Counted from the stretch's first letter, positions 53,227 to 62,495 are shown. The stretch: 64,000 nucleotides of DNA from CBDEUK01 sp965250225 (GCA_965250225.1 CBDFNQ010000036.1:1-64000), one strand, 5' to 3'. The notes: generated from the sequence alone by a model not told the origin. Numbers and translations are program-made.

Positions 53227-53275
53227 GCCTAAAGAATGGGCGCCAAAGGCGTCCCATTGCTTGTTTTGTTAGGCT
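53227..53275 (-). other. attC site serving as intron 5' exon
   Basis: GCCTAAAG and TTTTGTTAGGC bound a compact hairpin (AATGGGCGCC/GGCGTCCCATT on the plus strand, about 50 bp). The group II intron begins directly at its left edge. The last residues of the gene at 53229-54317 are translated from it. Confidence 0.8.
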
Positions 53276-54317
53276 TATTCTCCAACAGTGATTTAATGTA
53301 ACGACTATGCACCCAACCTTCAGTGCCAGTTTTCTTCTCTCTAACCAGACTCCATAAATTGTGCGTTTCAACTAACTCAATCTCTGTTTGTTCTTCAAGG
53401 ACATACTTAACCTCATGCTCTCGGCTTGGTCCTTCACGAAAATTTAAGTTCGCTGACGTGAAGTGACTATATCTATACTCAGATAAATGAGAGTATTTAT
53501 CGTTAATATCTGTGATGCTTTTATATATATCTTCTAAGTTTGAATCATCTAAAGATATTTTAATTTGATCAGGGGAGTTTTTCGATATGGCTCGGTAGTC
53601 ACTTTCTTCAGAAAATGGAATTTGTACCATGCTTGCTATACTTGCAGTAGGTATTATGAATGTTTCACCAATCCCTAAGTCTTTCTTAAGGTAGAAAAAT
53701 ACGTACTTTTCCGTAGCCGTTACTAATACTAAATCTTTGTTTTCATATGGAAGGAGATGTCGATTTGTTCTTAGCTCCACTACTGAGTAATGTGAAGGTT
53801 TGCCTCGTATTTTTTCTAACTGATAATCTGTTTCCTTGTGAACCAAGTAAAATAATGCAGCCACACCCAAGATTAGCACTACAACCAGAAAAGCCCCAGT
53901 TGTACCTCTATTGTATCGGTGCTTGGCTAAAAATCCTGCTTTGGTACTCACTATTATTTGTTCAAGTTCCGCTGGAGAGAGCTTTCCCTCGTGTTCTTTT
54001 CTAACATTTAACTCTTCATGCCTTAATCTGGAGTTTATAATTGCTAGCTTTCTAGCCTGATACCAAACTAAAAATATTCCAACTGCGAAAGTTGGAAGCG
54101 AAAAAAAGAATATTCTTGGGTTTTTAAACGCGGCTAAAAGAAAATCATCTGCTTCAGCGAAGACGACAATATTGATACCAAAAGACTGCATTAATCGATA
54201 TTCACTCCAATACCCAACAGATGAACATAGAAGGATTGTTAAAGAGAATACCAAAATAGGGTGTTCGCGGAAGAAACTTATTATTCCACCAAGTTTTACT
54301 TCATTATTGTTCTCCAT
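53229..54317 (-). CDS. cassette-encoded membrane protein with C-terminal SH3-like domain
   Basis: This 362-residue protein has two N-terminal helices (about 18-35 and 65-85), a third at about 140-160, and an extracytoplasmic part ending in a bacterial SH3-like domain (about 285-348, ANLNFREGPSREHEVKY ... LWSLVREKKTGTEGWVHSRY). SH3-like domains of this sort bind peptidoglycan or peptides. The final residues are encoded by the attC, a common trait of cassette genes. The function is unknown. Confidence 0.7.
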   Translation of the reverse strand: MENNNEVKLGGIISFFREHPILVFSLTILLCSSVGYWSEYRLMQSFGINIVVFAEADDFLLAAFKNPRIFFFSLPTFAVGIFLVWYQARKLAIINSRLRHEELNVRKEHEGKLSPAELEQIIVSTKAGFLAKHRYNRGTTGAFLVVVLILGVAALFYLVHKETDYQLEKIRGKPSHYSVVELRTNRHLLPYENKDLVLVTATEKYVFFYLKKDLGIGETFIIPTASIASMVQIPFSEESDYRAISKNSPDQIKISLDDSNLEDIYKSITDINDKYSHLSEYRYSHFTSANLNFREGPSREHEVKYVLEEQTEIELVETHNLWSLVREKKTGTEGWVHSRYIKSLLENKPNKTSNGTPLAPIL

Positions 54318-54348
54318 GATATCCTCCTTTTCCGTGATGTTCTATTGA

Positions 54349-54456
54349 GCCTAACGTTGGGATAACCTGCCCGTTATGGCGCAGGTTTTATGTGCGATAA
54401 AGCGTAGGTGCACATAAAACTTGGGCTGTAACGGGTCAGTGTTGATCCCGTTGTTG
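54349..54456 (-). other. attC site interrupted by IS91-like copy 2
   Basis: GAGCCTAACG opens a long (about 100 bp) attC with nested stems (AACCTGC/GCAGGTT, TTTATGTGC/GCACATAAA). Its right outer box is interrupted: CCCGTTGTT runs into the IS91-like element and GTTAGG follows the element at 57869. Confidence 0.75.
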
Positions 54457-55371
54457 AACGAAGCCGCTAGCGCGGCAGAAGTTCTAAATATCCGATAATT
54501 CCTCAACCTCGCTCAATTCCGAGTGAGGTTTATAACCATGAGGAATTATCGAATGAACAAAACACAACAACAGCGTTACGAGTCGCTGTACGAACAACAT
54601 GTTAACGCACTCAAACGCCAGGGTAAAAGTAAATCGACTATTGATGTCTATGCGCGTGCCGTTAGACGAGTCACGGCCTACTTTGACCGTTGCCCGGACA
54701 AACTCAATGTCAACGATCTAAAAACCTTCTTCGCATCACTGGTTGAAACCCATTCCTGGAGCACCGTCAAAGTCGATCGTAATGGACTGCAATTCTTCTA
54801 CAAACATGTTTTGAATAAAAAGTGGGAATGGGTCAATATCGTCAAGCCACCCATCGTCAGATCCCTGCCCGATATCCTGACCCCCGATGAGATAACTCAG
54901 CTGATATCTCACACCAAAGAAGCGCGCTATCAAATTTACATTCTCACGGTGTACAGTATGGGGCTACGTCTGGGCGAAGCCTTGGATCTGAAGATCGGTG
55001 ACATTGACTCACAATCCATGCGTGTCCATATCCGCAAGGGCAAGGGACGTAAAGATCGCTATGTTACCTTGCCAAAGAGAACCTTACAGGTATTGCGAAC
55101 GTACTGGGCAACACATCGCCACCCGCAGTTCATTTTCCCGGCGGGTAAAAATAATGTCGAACGACACCAAGCCACGCGGCACATGGACAAAGGCGGCACT
55201 CAGAAATCTTTCCGGGCCCTTGTCCGTAGCGCCGGTATTCATAAACAGGTATCCATCCACACACTACGGCACTGCTATGGTACCCATCTGGTCGAAGTTG
55301 GCTTGAACCTGCGTGCCATTCAAACCGAGATGGGTCATGAATGCCCGAAGACAACGGCGCTCTATACTCAA

Positions 55372-56463
55372 TCAACTTCAAGTTGCAGGATCGATGATCT
55401 GAAAGTTATCATTAATTCTATCGTTCAATGAGTCCGCGATATCCGGTAAAGTGTTTTTGAAAAAGTCATCGATTTGCTCACGAAATTCCTTGGCCGAATG
55501 GAAATAGTGGTTATTACGGACGTGTTCGTTCATCACTTTCCATAAACGTTCTATCGGATTCAAATTAGGACTATAAGGCGGCAGGATGTGTATCTTAATA
55601 TTAAGTTCGTTTGCCTTTTCTTTAACACTCGTCGCCTTATGATAACCCGCCCCATCAACTATCCAGTGAAGGGTGTTTGCATCAACGTATTGCGCTCGTA
55701 ATTTGGATAGAAAATCAACAATGCTGTCGGCATTAATCGTGTCATAGGTTTCTGTCACCGTGTTTGACAAGGCATTGAGTTCAATCGCACCTAATAGGTT
55801 AATCCGTGTGCGACTCGCGGTTGTTTTGATAAGCTTATTTGTCCCTCTCTTTATCCAACCGTGACTCAATTTCGTCGACTGTGTCGGATGCACGCCATCA
55901 CCAAACAAAATAGGCTCATCAGCACCGACGTTTGCTTTCAATACGTCATACTGCTTGATAAAGGCATGTTGTTGTTCAACATCGGCTTTGGCGGGGATCC
56001 CTTTGGGTTGTTTATAAACAAATCCTTGACGATGCAACCATTTATGTAAACCCGATACCGTGTAGTCAACCCATAACGGGTCTTGATGTAAGCCACAATT
56101 TGGTGGTTATGTTGATATAGATGTGTTGTCAGATGTGCGAGTAATTCGTCACATTGTCGCTTGCTTAATTTCTCCTCGGAACCGCCGTTTGCACAGTGCA
56201 ATTTCTGCTCTCCGGTATAGTCCTTCAAGTGACGAAGTATACAGGTTTCATGTTTGCGCAAGGCTTGCGCTATCATCGTTGTGCTCCACCCTTCAGAATT
56301 CAGTAATACGGCTTTGATACGATCACCTTCCCGGATATCTCGCACTTGCTTATGTCGTGCTTCTAATTTCAATTTGTTTTCTGCGGTTAATTCAATCTTG
56401 CTCATAGGTGATAGACTGATCTCTTAATTCATAAACATCAAGCTCTTTCATCGATCTTGGGTA
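55372..56463 (-). mobile_element. IS630-family insertion sequence
   Basis: A 1092-bp insertion is flanked by the 9-bp direct repeat TATACTCAA (55363-55371 and 56464-56472). Imperfect inverted ends around GATCGATGA are seen near 55389 and 56450. IS630 elements normally duplicate only TA, which is contained in the repeat, so the extra identity may be chance or end imprecision. Confidence 0.8.
55378..56405 (-). CDS. IS630-family transposase in two frames
   Basis: The N-terminal frame (from 56405) has the paired helix-turn-helix part (GWSTTMIAQALRKHETCILRHLKDY). The C-terminal frame (to 55378) has the DDE domain: ILFGDGVHP, HWIVDGAGYHK and LPPYSPNLNPIERLWK, the last being diagnostic of IS630/Tc1. 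The frames meet near 56075-56080 at TATGGGTTGAC; one extra base would join them (YGVDYTVSGLHKWLH). Programmed frameshifting is known in this superfamily; simple mutation is the alternative. Confidence 0.85.
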
Positions 56464-56562
56464 TATACTCAACTGACAGAAATCACGCAACAAAATACCC
56501 GTGAACTCATTGAACGCATGGTCGAACGATTGACCTTGTCAATGACCGGTGAGGGTTGAGCC

Positions 56563-57612
56563 ATGGAACTCGCCTCAATCATTGAACAGTATCAAGCCCC
56601 ATTATATGCACGCTATGGAGCATCGTTGTTGCCCGTACAAAAACAGCTGTTAAACGCGATTATCCATTGCCGCACTGAACGCTATGGCGAGATGGTACTT
56701 CGCTGTGATGACTGTTCAGAGCAACAACGGTGTTTCCATTCCTGCGGACATCGCAGTTGTCCTCGTTGTCAAAACCATGAGACGACACAGTGGTTACAAC
56801 GCCAACGGCAAAAGTTGTTGCCGGTTGATTACTTCATGGTGACGTTTACCTTGCCTTATGAATTGCGTTCACTGGCCTGGCAACATCCAAAGACCGTATA
56901 CAACGCACTCTTCACTTGTGCATCGAGCACCTTGAAAGATTTTGGACACAACGATAAAAAACTCGGGGGTTGCATGGGCATGACGGCGGTATTGCACACG
57001 CACTCCCGGCGTCTTGACTATCATCCGCATGTCCATGTCGTCGTACCCGGTGGTTGTCTGAACCGGCAACGCCGACAATGGCAGAAGATGAAAGGCAAAT
57101 ACCTCTTTAATGAATTTGCCTTGGCCAAGGTTTTTCGAGGGCGTTTGTTGGAGTCCTTAACCTCACAAGGCTTGTCGATCCCCAATAAACTACCGGACAA
57201 GTGGGTGGTGGATTGTCTTCCTGTCGGCAAAGGCAAACCCGCGCTGGAATACTTATCGCGTTACCTGTACCGAGGCGTTATCTGTGAGAAGAACATTATT
57301 GCTGAGCAGGATGGCAAGGTGACGTTTAAGTATGTCGATAGCAGTTCAGGGTTAGCGCAATACCGCACACTCAAGGGCGAAGATTTCCTCTGGTTGTTGT
57401 TGCAGCATGTGTTGCCAAAAGGCTTTCGGCGTGTGCGGGACTTTGGTTTCCTACATGGTAATGGCCGAAAAATGTTGATGTTAATACAGTGGGTCTTGCG
57501 TGTTGTTATCGACAGAAAAGCAACCGTATCTCGACCTCCGTTTACCTGTCCCAACTGTAAAGGCGCAATGAACATCATGGCCTTTATCCGACCAAGCTGG
57601 CGCTCGGGGTAA
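56563..57612 (+). CDS. IS91-family HUH transposase (copy 2)
   Basis: This 349-residue transposase matches copy 1 over its full length, with the same zinc-binding, HUH (HPHVHVVV) and Tyr motifs. It is intact although the recombinase gene ahead of it is disrupted. Its translation may suffer from loss of the coupled upstream gene. Confidence 0.92.
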   Translation: MELASIIEQYQAPLYARYGASLLPVQKQLLNAIIHCRTERYGEMVLRCDDCSEQQRCFHSCGHRSCPRCQNHETTQWLQRQRQKLLPVDYFMVTFTLPYELRSLAWQHPKTVYNALFTCASSTLKDFGHNDKKLGGCMGMTAVLHTHSRRLDYHPHVHVVVPGGCLNRQRRQWQKMKGKYLFNEFALAKVFRGRLLESLTSQGLSIPNKLPDKWVVDCLPVGKGKPALEYLSRYLYRGVICEKNIIAEQDGKVTFKYVDSSSGLAQYRTLKGEDFLWLLLQHVLPKGFRRVRDFGFLHGNGRKMLMLIQWVLRVVIDRKATVSRPPFTCPNCKGAMNIMAFIRPSWRSG

Positions 57613-57890
57613 CAAACTCGAAGCCATTAAAACAACAAACACATTCAACACAGGAGTCTGTTCACGGTTATGACGACATGGAGTTATTATTTAATTCCCT
57701 TTACCGGGACAAGGCATTTGCTCGCCCGGAAAAAAAGTCTTTCGCTTCCGACCGACAATCTACTGATATTCCAAAAAAGATATTTGCTATTATAAGTACC
57801 GAGTAAACTGACCGGGCTTGTTCAACAACGGGATAATGTCGCGGCTATCGCGCGACATATCCTTGTTCGTTAGGATTCACTTTGAGTCTC

Positions 57891-58602
57891 CTAAATAGCA
57901 TAGGGCGTCATCGCGACCAGTACGTAACCACTGTCTTTCTTCTTGAAGGTCCATTCCGAGAGGCCTGTCTTAGGATCAACTACGTTCACTGTCAATCGTC
58001 GTTCTCCGCGCATATCTTCTGATCGCACATAATTTATTGTCTCGATCTGTAATTCTCGGAATACCTTGGGCTCTATTTCTCGTAACCATTGATCCCAATC
58101 CTTGGAGCCAGTATCAAAAGCGAGTTCATAAGTGTGTGCGTCTATCACCCCCAAAAGCTCGGCTGTTTCGTTAAAGCTAATTTCTGGACTGAAAGCAACA
58201 TAGACGATCCCGCTCGGCAAAGAGCAACGATACTTTTCGATTTTCTGCAGCCCCCCATCCGAAGCCCATTGTCCTCGAACAAACTTCTGCTTCTTGGAAG
58301 GCAGTGGATCATCCTTTGACCATGGTAGGTAATGGAAAAACGCTGCGGGGAACATATAGACAGTGCCACTCACTTGTTCTGGGCTAAATCTTACGATCGC
58401 TGCGGAATCACCTACCGGCGGCTCGTCTCGATAAATGTATTCAAGAGACTCAATTTTCTTTTCGAAAAGTTCTTCTGATCAAGGTGATAAGTTTCGATAT
58501 TTCTTGACTCGGTACCTCTTTCGCGAGTTCTGCATCGACAGCTGGTTCCGCTAACAGCAAACTCCATCTACATAACAAAAGAACAATTACGAGGTATTTC
58601 AT
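57891..58602 (-). pseudogene. cassette-encoded secreted protein, frameshifted
   Basis: From an ATG at 58602 the frame gives a signal peptide (MKYLVIVLLLCRWSLLLAEP) and about 50 residues, then stops. A second frame, overlapping from about 58480, continues as EELFEKKIESLEYIYRDEPP and runs to 57891 (AIVRFSPEQVSGTVYMFPAAFFHYLPW). One base difference near 58470-58490 would join them into about 236 residues. It is unknown in family. It is preceded by an attC and followed by the IS91-like element. Confidence 0.65.
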
Positions 58603-58609
58603 TTGTGAA

Positions 58610-58672
58610 CCCTAACGACAGAATTCACGGGCTGCGACGCTAGGAGCAGTCCAAGTGGAATGATTGGTTAGA
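58610..58672 (-). other. attC site
   Basis: CCCTAACG and TTGGTTAG bound a core with GGGCTGCGACGC...GCAGTCC. About 60 bp, between two minus-strand cassette genes. Confidence 0.7.
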
Positions 58673-58970
58673 TTGCAAAATCTAGAATTATTGAACATAT
58701 AAATAACACGCCTATAGCAGAACATAATGTATATGAAATTAATCGCTCTCCTTTCAATAATTTTTCTTTCTTAAGAGATATAAATAATGGTATTCCAATC
58801 CAAATTGGAATCCAGAATAAACCCACCAAAAACATTCCTTGTAAATTTTCATTCCTTACAGGATTTTCTGGATATTTAATAAAGTTCCATAACCAATCAA
58901 ATTGCAGATAAATTCCGTAGAAACCTACAGTAAGGCATGAATATAAAATCATCTTTAATATCATTTGCAA
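58668..58970 (-). CDS. cassette-encoded small membrane protein
   Basis: This 100-residue protein has three predicted helices (about 6-24, 46-64 and 78-98). I recognise no family. Its stop overlaps the attC downstream. Upstream, GTTAGATTGC at the cassette edge is the remnant of the neighbouring crossover box. Confidence 0.5.
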   Translation of the reverse strand: MQMILKMILYSCLTVGFYGIYLQFDWLWNFIKYPENPVRNENLQGMFLVGLFWIPIWIGIPLFISLKKEKLLKGERLISYTLCSAIGVLFICSIILDFAI

Positions 58971-59277
58971 TCTAACAGATATTAGACGGACCCCTCGGGT
59001 CCGTCTATCAATAAATTGAATTCTTTATGTTTTTTCATAATCACAATTATACCAATGGGTTAATCCATCATTACCCTATTATTGATCCTAGCAAATCCGG
59101 ACCCCGATTTGCTGAATAACTGACGTGCTATCACCCTCAAGTCGGCCCGTTAGCGATTCCTTGTCAGTCTACCTAGACTATCAAATTTCTAACGTATTGT
59201 TTATCACCCATATGGGTGAATATTTTTTCAATCGCTCATATGCTACTTCTTCGATCTTGAATTAAATCCGGTTATAG
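58971..59277. other. gene-free region with hairpin and shared palindrome
   Basis: No gene is visible. A GC-rich 10-bp stem (AGACGGACCC/GGGTCCGTCT, loop of three) at 58984-59006 lacks a T-run. At 59204-59219 the 16-bp palindrome TCACCCATATGGGTGA repeats the core of the one at 11116-11133. No attC is clear here, although a GCCCGTTAGCG stretch lies near 59145. Confidence 0.6.
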
Positions 59278-59733
59278 TTACCAACTATTGGGCTTTATTT
59301 TTGATATTAATTCTGTTGCAACTAAGGATATCTTTTTACATAAATGATTGCTCAATTTTTGACCTGACTCAAACCGTAGATAGGTTCTCTGATCGACTCC
59401 AATCAAACTCGCTACTATCACACTTGTCTGTCCATTGAGCTTCCGCCACATCGCTAGTTTCTGAGGAAGAGTTGGACAAGGCTCATAGGGGCAATATCCA
59501 AAGAACGCTATGATGTTCGGCCAGTGATTTGAATACGGTCGAACACCTTTCCCTGATTCCCAATGCGTAATGGAAATCGGATCGGTTCCGATGATTTTAG
59601 CAACCTGCTTTTTGTTTAGTCCCCTTTCTAAACGAACGGCTTTTATATGGTCACCGATATGATTGAAGGATTTGGGGTAATGAGCTGAATATTTTTTAGC
59701 TTTTAATTCAATCGGTTGGAGGGATGACAACAA
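59278..59733 (-). CDS. helix-turn-helix (Xre-like) protein
   Basis: This 151-residue protein has a DNA-binding helix-turn-helix at about residues 28-62 (IKAVRLERGLNKKQVAKIIGTDPISITHWESGKG) and a possible second one at about 95-125 (LAMWRKLNGQTSVIVASLIGVDQRTYLRFESGQ). The Cys/Pro-rich link (FGYCPYEPCPTLPQK) is typical of a group of small accessory-region regulators. The shared palindrome lies 58-73 bp past its stop, not in front of it. The target is unknown. Confidence 0.7.
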   Translation of the reverse strand: MLSSLQPIELKAKKYSAHYPKSFNHIGDHIKAVRLERGLNKKQVAKIIGTDPISITHWESGKGVRPYSNHWPNIIAFFGYCPYEPCPTLPQKLAMWRKLNGQTSVIVASLIGVDQRTYLRFESGQKLSNHLCKKISLVATELISKIKPNSW

Positions 59734-59821
59734 TGCAACGCAGGTATGGGCTTTTATAGGTTCTAAGAATTAAAAACCACATGAAACAGCCTGATTATTT
59801 ACCTAGATATTTAGGTGTTTG

Positions 59822-60165
59822 TTATTGAAGCTTTTCACTTTTTACGACCATAAAGACGCCACAAAAAAATACTACTAAACCTAATAAAATAAGACTGATA
59901 CTAATTATAGATTCTGATGAAATAAAAAACCAATAATACTTACGGCAAAACCCAGAGGAGCTATTCGATAACCTATGGATGATTTAGAATTTATTTCTTC
60001 TGAGACAAATGAATTTGCAATAAAACCAACGATAAAAAGTGCCCAACCACTAATGAATATAGGGTTTTTCATAATTTTGGAATCTGTGTAAGGGTGCTGT
60101 GTCACCGAGACAGCTGTGTGTTTAAATTGATAATTATAATACGTATGTTCTTCTTTTTTCTTCAT
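59822..60165 (-). pseudogene. cassette-encoded small membrane protein, frame break in T-run
   Basis: The first frame (60165 to 59905) encodes 86 residues with two helices. At a T6 run near 59920 the alternative frame continues as ISSESIISISLILLGLVVFFCGVFMVV, a further clean transmembrane helix, to a stop at 59822. A T7 run would give one protein of about 114 residues with three helices. No family recognised. Either decay or an indel error. Confidence 0.5.
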
Positions 60166-60175
60166 TGTTCACCTC

Positions 60176-60246
60176 GCTTAACTTTTGTTGATGAGGTGTC
60201 AATTATTTCCGGGTAAGATCAGGTCGGCTGGAATGATTTGTTATGT
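60176..60246 (-). other. attC site
   Basis: GCTTAAC and TTTGTTATG bound about 70 bp with a weak internal stem. It marks the cassette border between two minus-strand membrane-protein genes. Confidence 0.6.
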
Positions 60247-60268
60247 GTTGATTTTTTATATCCAACTA

Positions 60269-60856
60269 TCATTTTTCTCCTGTTAGAGCGAAAATAATAA
60301 TATCGGTTACAAATAAACCACCTATAATGCCAAGAGTCACATATAAAAATTTTGTTTTAGATGGTAATGAAATTGCTACAACTCCAGATAATATTGAAAA
60401 AATTAATGAATTAAAGAATATAGACCAATCTATTTTTGAGTTAAAAAATAAAACCGTAAGATAATAAAGAGAAACAGACCAAATAAATGTGAAAACAAAT
60501 CTATCCGTCAAAGACACAATCGAATAAATCGCTTGTTTTTCTTTGCTCTTTTCTATTTCTGGATTTTCATCACCATCATATTCTTTGTCTTTGCCACTAT
60601 CCTTAATAAAAGCTTTTCGAACAAAATATGAAATAATTAACAATATAATAAAATATTGGGCTGATAAAGATATTGTTGTTAAGCTTTCATCGCCAAACAA
60701 AAGTGGCATTTGCACTAAAACGAAAAATGAAGCTACTATTCCTGAGACAACAACTAAGAGTGCTAATAAGTTATTTTTTATTTTTCCTGAAAAATATACT
60801 GAGCTAATTACTCCTATTAAACATAAAAAGGCACTTAAAATAGCAATTACATTCAT
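60269..60856 (-). CDS. cassette-encoded polytopic membrane protein
   Basis: This 195-residue protein has about five to six hydrophobic helices and one charged cytoplasmic loop (about 90-108, DSGKDKEYDGDENPEIEKSKEKQ). I recognise no family. It is bounded by attC sites on both sides. Confidence 0.55.
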   Translation of the reverse strand: MNVIAILSAFLCLIGVISSVYFSGKIKNNLLALLVVVSGIVASFFVLVQMPLLFGDESLTTISLSAQYFIILLIISYFVRKAFIKDSGKDKEYDGDENPEIEKSKEKQAIYSIVSLTDRFVFTFIWSVSLYYLTVLFFNSKIDWSIFFNSLIFSILSGVVAISLPSKTKFLYVTLGIIGGLFVTDIIIFALTGEK

Positions 60857-60882
60857 AGTATTCTTATCGCTTACCTAGGTCA

Positions 60883-60970
60883 CATAACGTTTTTCTAACC
60901 CGGCGCTGCCATAAAACTTACCGCGTAGCGCCGCGACGCTTTCCGGCGTCGGGTTGAAATTTTTGTTATG
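60883..60970 (-). other. attC site
   Basis: CATAACG and TTGTTATG outer boxes, with CTAACCCGGCGC and GGCGTCGGGTT as paired inner arms, about 88 bp. This is a textbook, strongly folded attC. Confidence 0.85.
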
Positions 60971-60974
60971 TATA

Positions 60975-61589
60975 TTAACGTTGATACTCATTTATTTCTT
61001 GAAGAATTTCTTTAGCACGAGGTGCGTGAATTGAAGAAGGCTCAATCCGCAAAAATAAATTTAAATTTTCCTTCGCCAACTCAAATTTAGTAGTCATATA
61101 GTAACTAACACCAATATTCCAATATAAAAGAGTATTTTGTGGATCTAACTCAATTGCTTTTTTGAAATATGGAATGCTTTCGTTATGGTCGTATAATAAA
61201 CCCAGAGCTTTGTATGCTAGAGAAGAATTTGGGGTTAATTCCAATATTTTCCGAAAATATTTTTCGGCACTATCATATTCCTTTTTAAAGAAATACACAG
61301 TCCCTAGGTTTAGTAACGCATTGGTACATAGTGGTTCTTTTTCTATAATTTCAGTCAGGAGTCGCTCCGCTTCTTCTAATTTTCCTTTATGTAAATTATC
61401 TGAAGCAACTACCAAATCATTCAAGACATACTCTGAACAATTAATTGATTCGCTTTTTCCAGTTGTTGATCCATACACTTTCTTTCCATCTACTTCGAAA
61501 AAATATTCATCACTTGACCTGTTATTTATATAAAAATAGATGCCGGTAATTAGCAAGACCGACAGCAGGAGCTCTATATACTTCCTCAC
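60975..61589 (-). CDS. cassette-encoded TPR protein
   Basis: This 204-residue protein has an N-terminal membrane anchor (about 7-22). At least three tetratricopeptide repeats follow (about 75-195: AERLLTEIIEKEPLCTNALLNLGTVYF, SAEKYFRKILELTPNSSLAYKALG, AKENLNLFLRIEPSSIHAPRAKEIL). TPR units scaffold protein contacts; the partner is unknown. It is flanked by attC sites. Confidence 0.75.
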   Translation of the reverse strand: MRKYIELLLSVLLITGIYFYINNRSSDEYFFEVDGKKVYGSTTGKSESINCSEYVLNDLVVASDNLHKGKLEEAERLLTEIIEKEPLCTNALLNLGTVYFFKKEYDSAEKYFRKILELTPNSSLAYKALGLLYDHNESIPYFKKAIELDPQNTLLYWNIGVSYYMTTKFELAKENLNLFLRIEPSSIHAPRAKEILQEINEYQR

Positions 61590-61615
61590 TTAATCCACCT
61601 ACACATGTACTTATA

Positions 61616-61689
61616 CATAACGTTTAAATCAGCCGGACGAAAAGGCGGAGCGACGTGACGCTTTTGAGGATCGGCTCATATGTGTTATG
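61616..61689 (-). other. attC site
   Basis: CATAACG and GTGTTATG outer boxes; inner arms ATCAGCCGGAC and GGATCGGCTCA pair imperfectly. About 74 bp. Confidence 0.8.
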
Positions 61690-62191
61690 TTGCTTTCCCA
61701 ACTTTAGCATTAAATAGTTTCCTCAATTCATTAACTATATCGTCTTCAAGAATGAGTCTTTTTGGTATAAATTGAAAAATAACATCCGAATGATACAAAA
61801 GAAATAACTTATCATTTTCTTTCCATCTAATGATATGTGACCAAGGAATATTCACATCACCAAGATCACTTTTGCTATCAATACCATCATCATTAAATAA
61901 TACAGTAAATGGCGTATGGAAAGCTTTCTGTTGCTTAAATATTCTTCTAGCTTGAAAAGGTATATACATAAAGAAATAACCAATCATATAAGCAATACAG
62001 CCAATAAATATCCAAAAAGATGTGGAGTATTCACCAGTTTCTAGAGCTTCCTTCCATGTGTGGTACAACGCCCAAAGTAGTAATAATAGAAGTAACATCC
62101 CTACAATTTTCCAAATTGGTTTTGGCCTCAAATGAAGGAATTGTGATTTCACATAATCACTAGGCTCTAATGTAATATTTAATTCAATCAT
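61685..62191 (-). CDS. cassette-encoded YcxB-like membrane protein
   Basis: This 168-residue protein has two adjacent helices (about 28-48 and 57-78), followed by a soluble domain with FNDDGIDSKSDLGDVNIPWSHIIRWKENDKLFLLY and FIPKRLI. This is the YcxB-like C-terminal pattern found in many small bacterial membrane proteins. The role is unknown. The stop overlaps the downstream attC. Confidence 0.65.
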   Translation of the reverse strand: MIELNITLEPSDYVKSQFLHLRPKPIWKIVGMLLLLLLLWALYHTWKEALETGEYSTSFWIFIGCIAYMIGYFFMYIPFQARRIFKQQKAFHTPFTVLFNDDGIDSKSDLGDVNIPWSHIIRWKENDKLFLLYHSDVIFQFIPKRLILEDDIVNELRKLFNAKVGKAT

Positions 62192-62205
62192 TAGCTCTTA
62201 AGCAA

Positions 62206-62256
62206 CATAACGGCTGAATTCAGTCGGCGCATTTTGCGAGTCGACTTTAATGGCTT
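62206..62256 (-). other. attC site, right arm shortened
   Basis: CATAACGGCTGAATTCAGTCGGCGC opens a typical attC arm paired with GCGAGTCGACTTTAATGG; the expected GTTAT box is absent and the next gene's stop lies inside. About 50 bp visible. Confidence 0.55.
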
Positions 62257-62495
62257 GGATATACGTAAATTCTTGCATCTGGGACAAACACTCCTAATAG
62301 AAACCACATTCCTTGAACTACCCACATTAGAACCGCGTAAAACTTGATTTGTTCCTCAGACCAATGATCTGCGAAAGATGCAATTGTTATCTTTGCACCA
62401 AGTCCTACCAGTTGGTCCGCGCCACCCCAGCTAATGATCCACTTCCACCAAATGCTTGATATCAGAAATAGAATAATCCACAGAACTAAAGACAT
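62247..62495 (-). CDS. cassette-encoded small membrane protein
   Basis: This 82-residue protein has two hydrophobic helices (about 3-20 and 52-72), with Trp-rich segments (ISSIWWKWIISWGG). No family recognised. It lies between two attC sites. Confidence 0.5.
   Translation of the reverse strand: MSLVLWIILFLISSIWWKWIISWGGADQLVGLGAKITIASFADHWSEEQIKFYAVLMWVVQGMWFLLGVFVPDARIYVYPSH

Larger units (their letters stand above)
54553..56559 (+). pseudogene. tyrosine recombinase gene disrupted by IS630 insertion
   Basis: This is identical to the copy 1 recombinase up to TALYTQ, the catalytic Tyr region, where an IS630-family element is inserted. The frame then runs into a short unrelated tail and stops at 55431. 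The missing C-terminal part resumes after the insertion and ends at 56559. The product keeps all catalytic residues including the Tyr but lacks about 30 C-terminal residues, so activity is doubtful. Confidence 0.85.
54451..57868 (+). mobile_element. IS91-like element with tyrosine recombinase gene, copy 2 (interrupted)
   Basis: This is the same 2317-bp element as copy 1, with only two base differences noticed in the recombinase gene, plus an inserted 1092-bp IS630-family element and a 9-bp duplication. The ends and the position within an attC outer box are the same as in copy 1. Near identity means that one copy arose from the other, or both from a common source, very recently. Confidence 0.85.
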
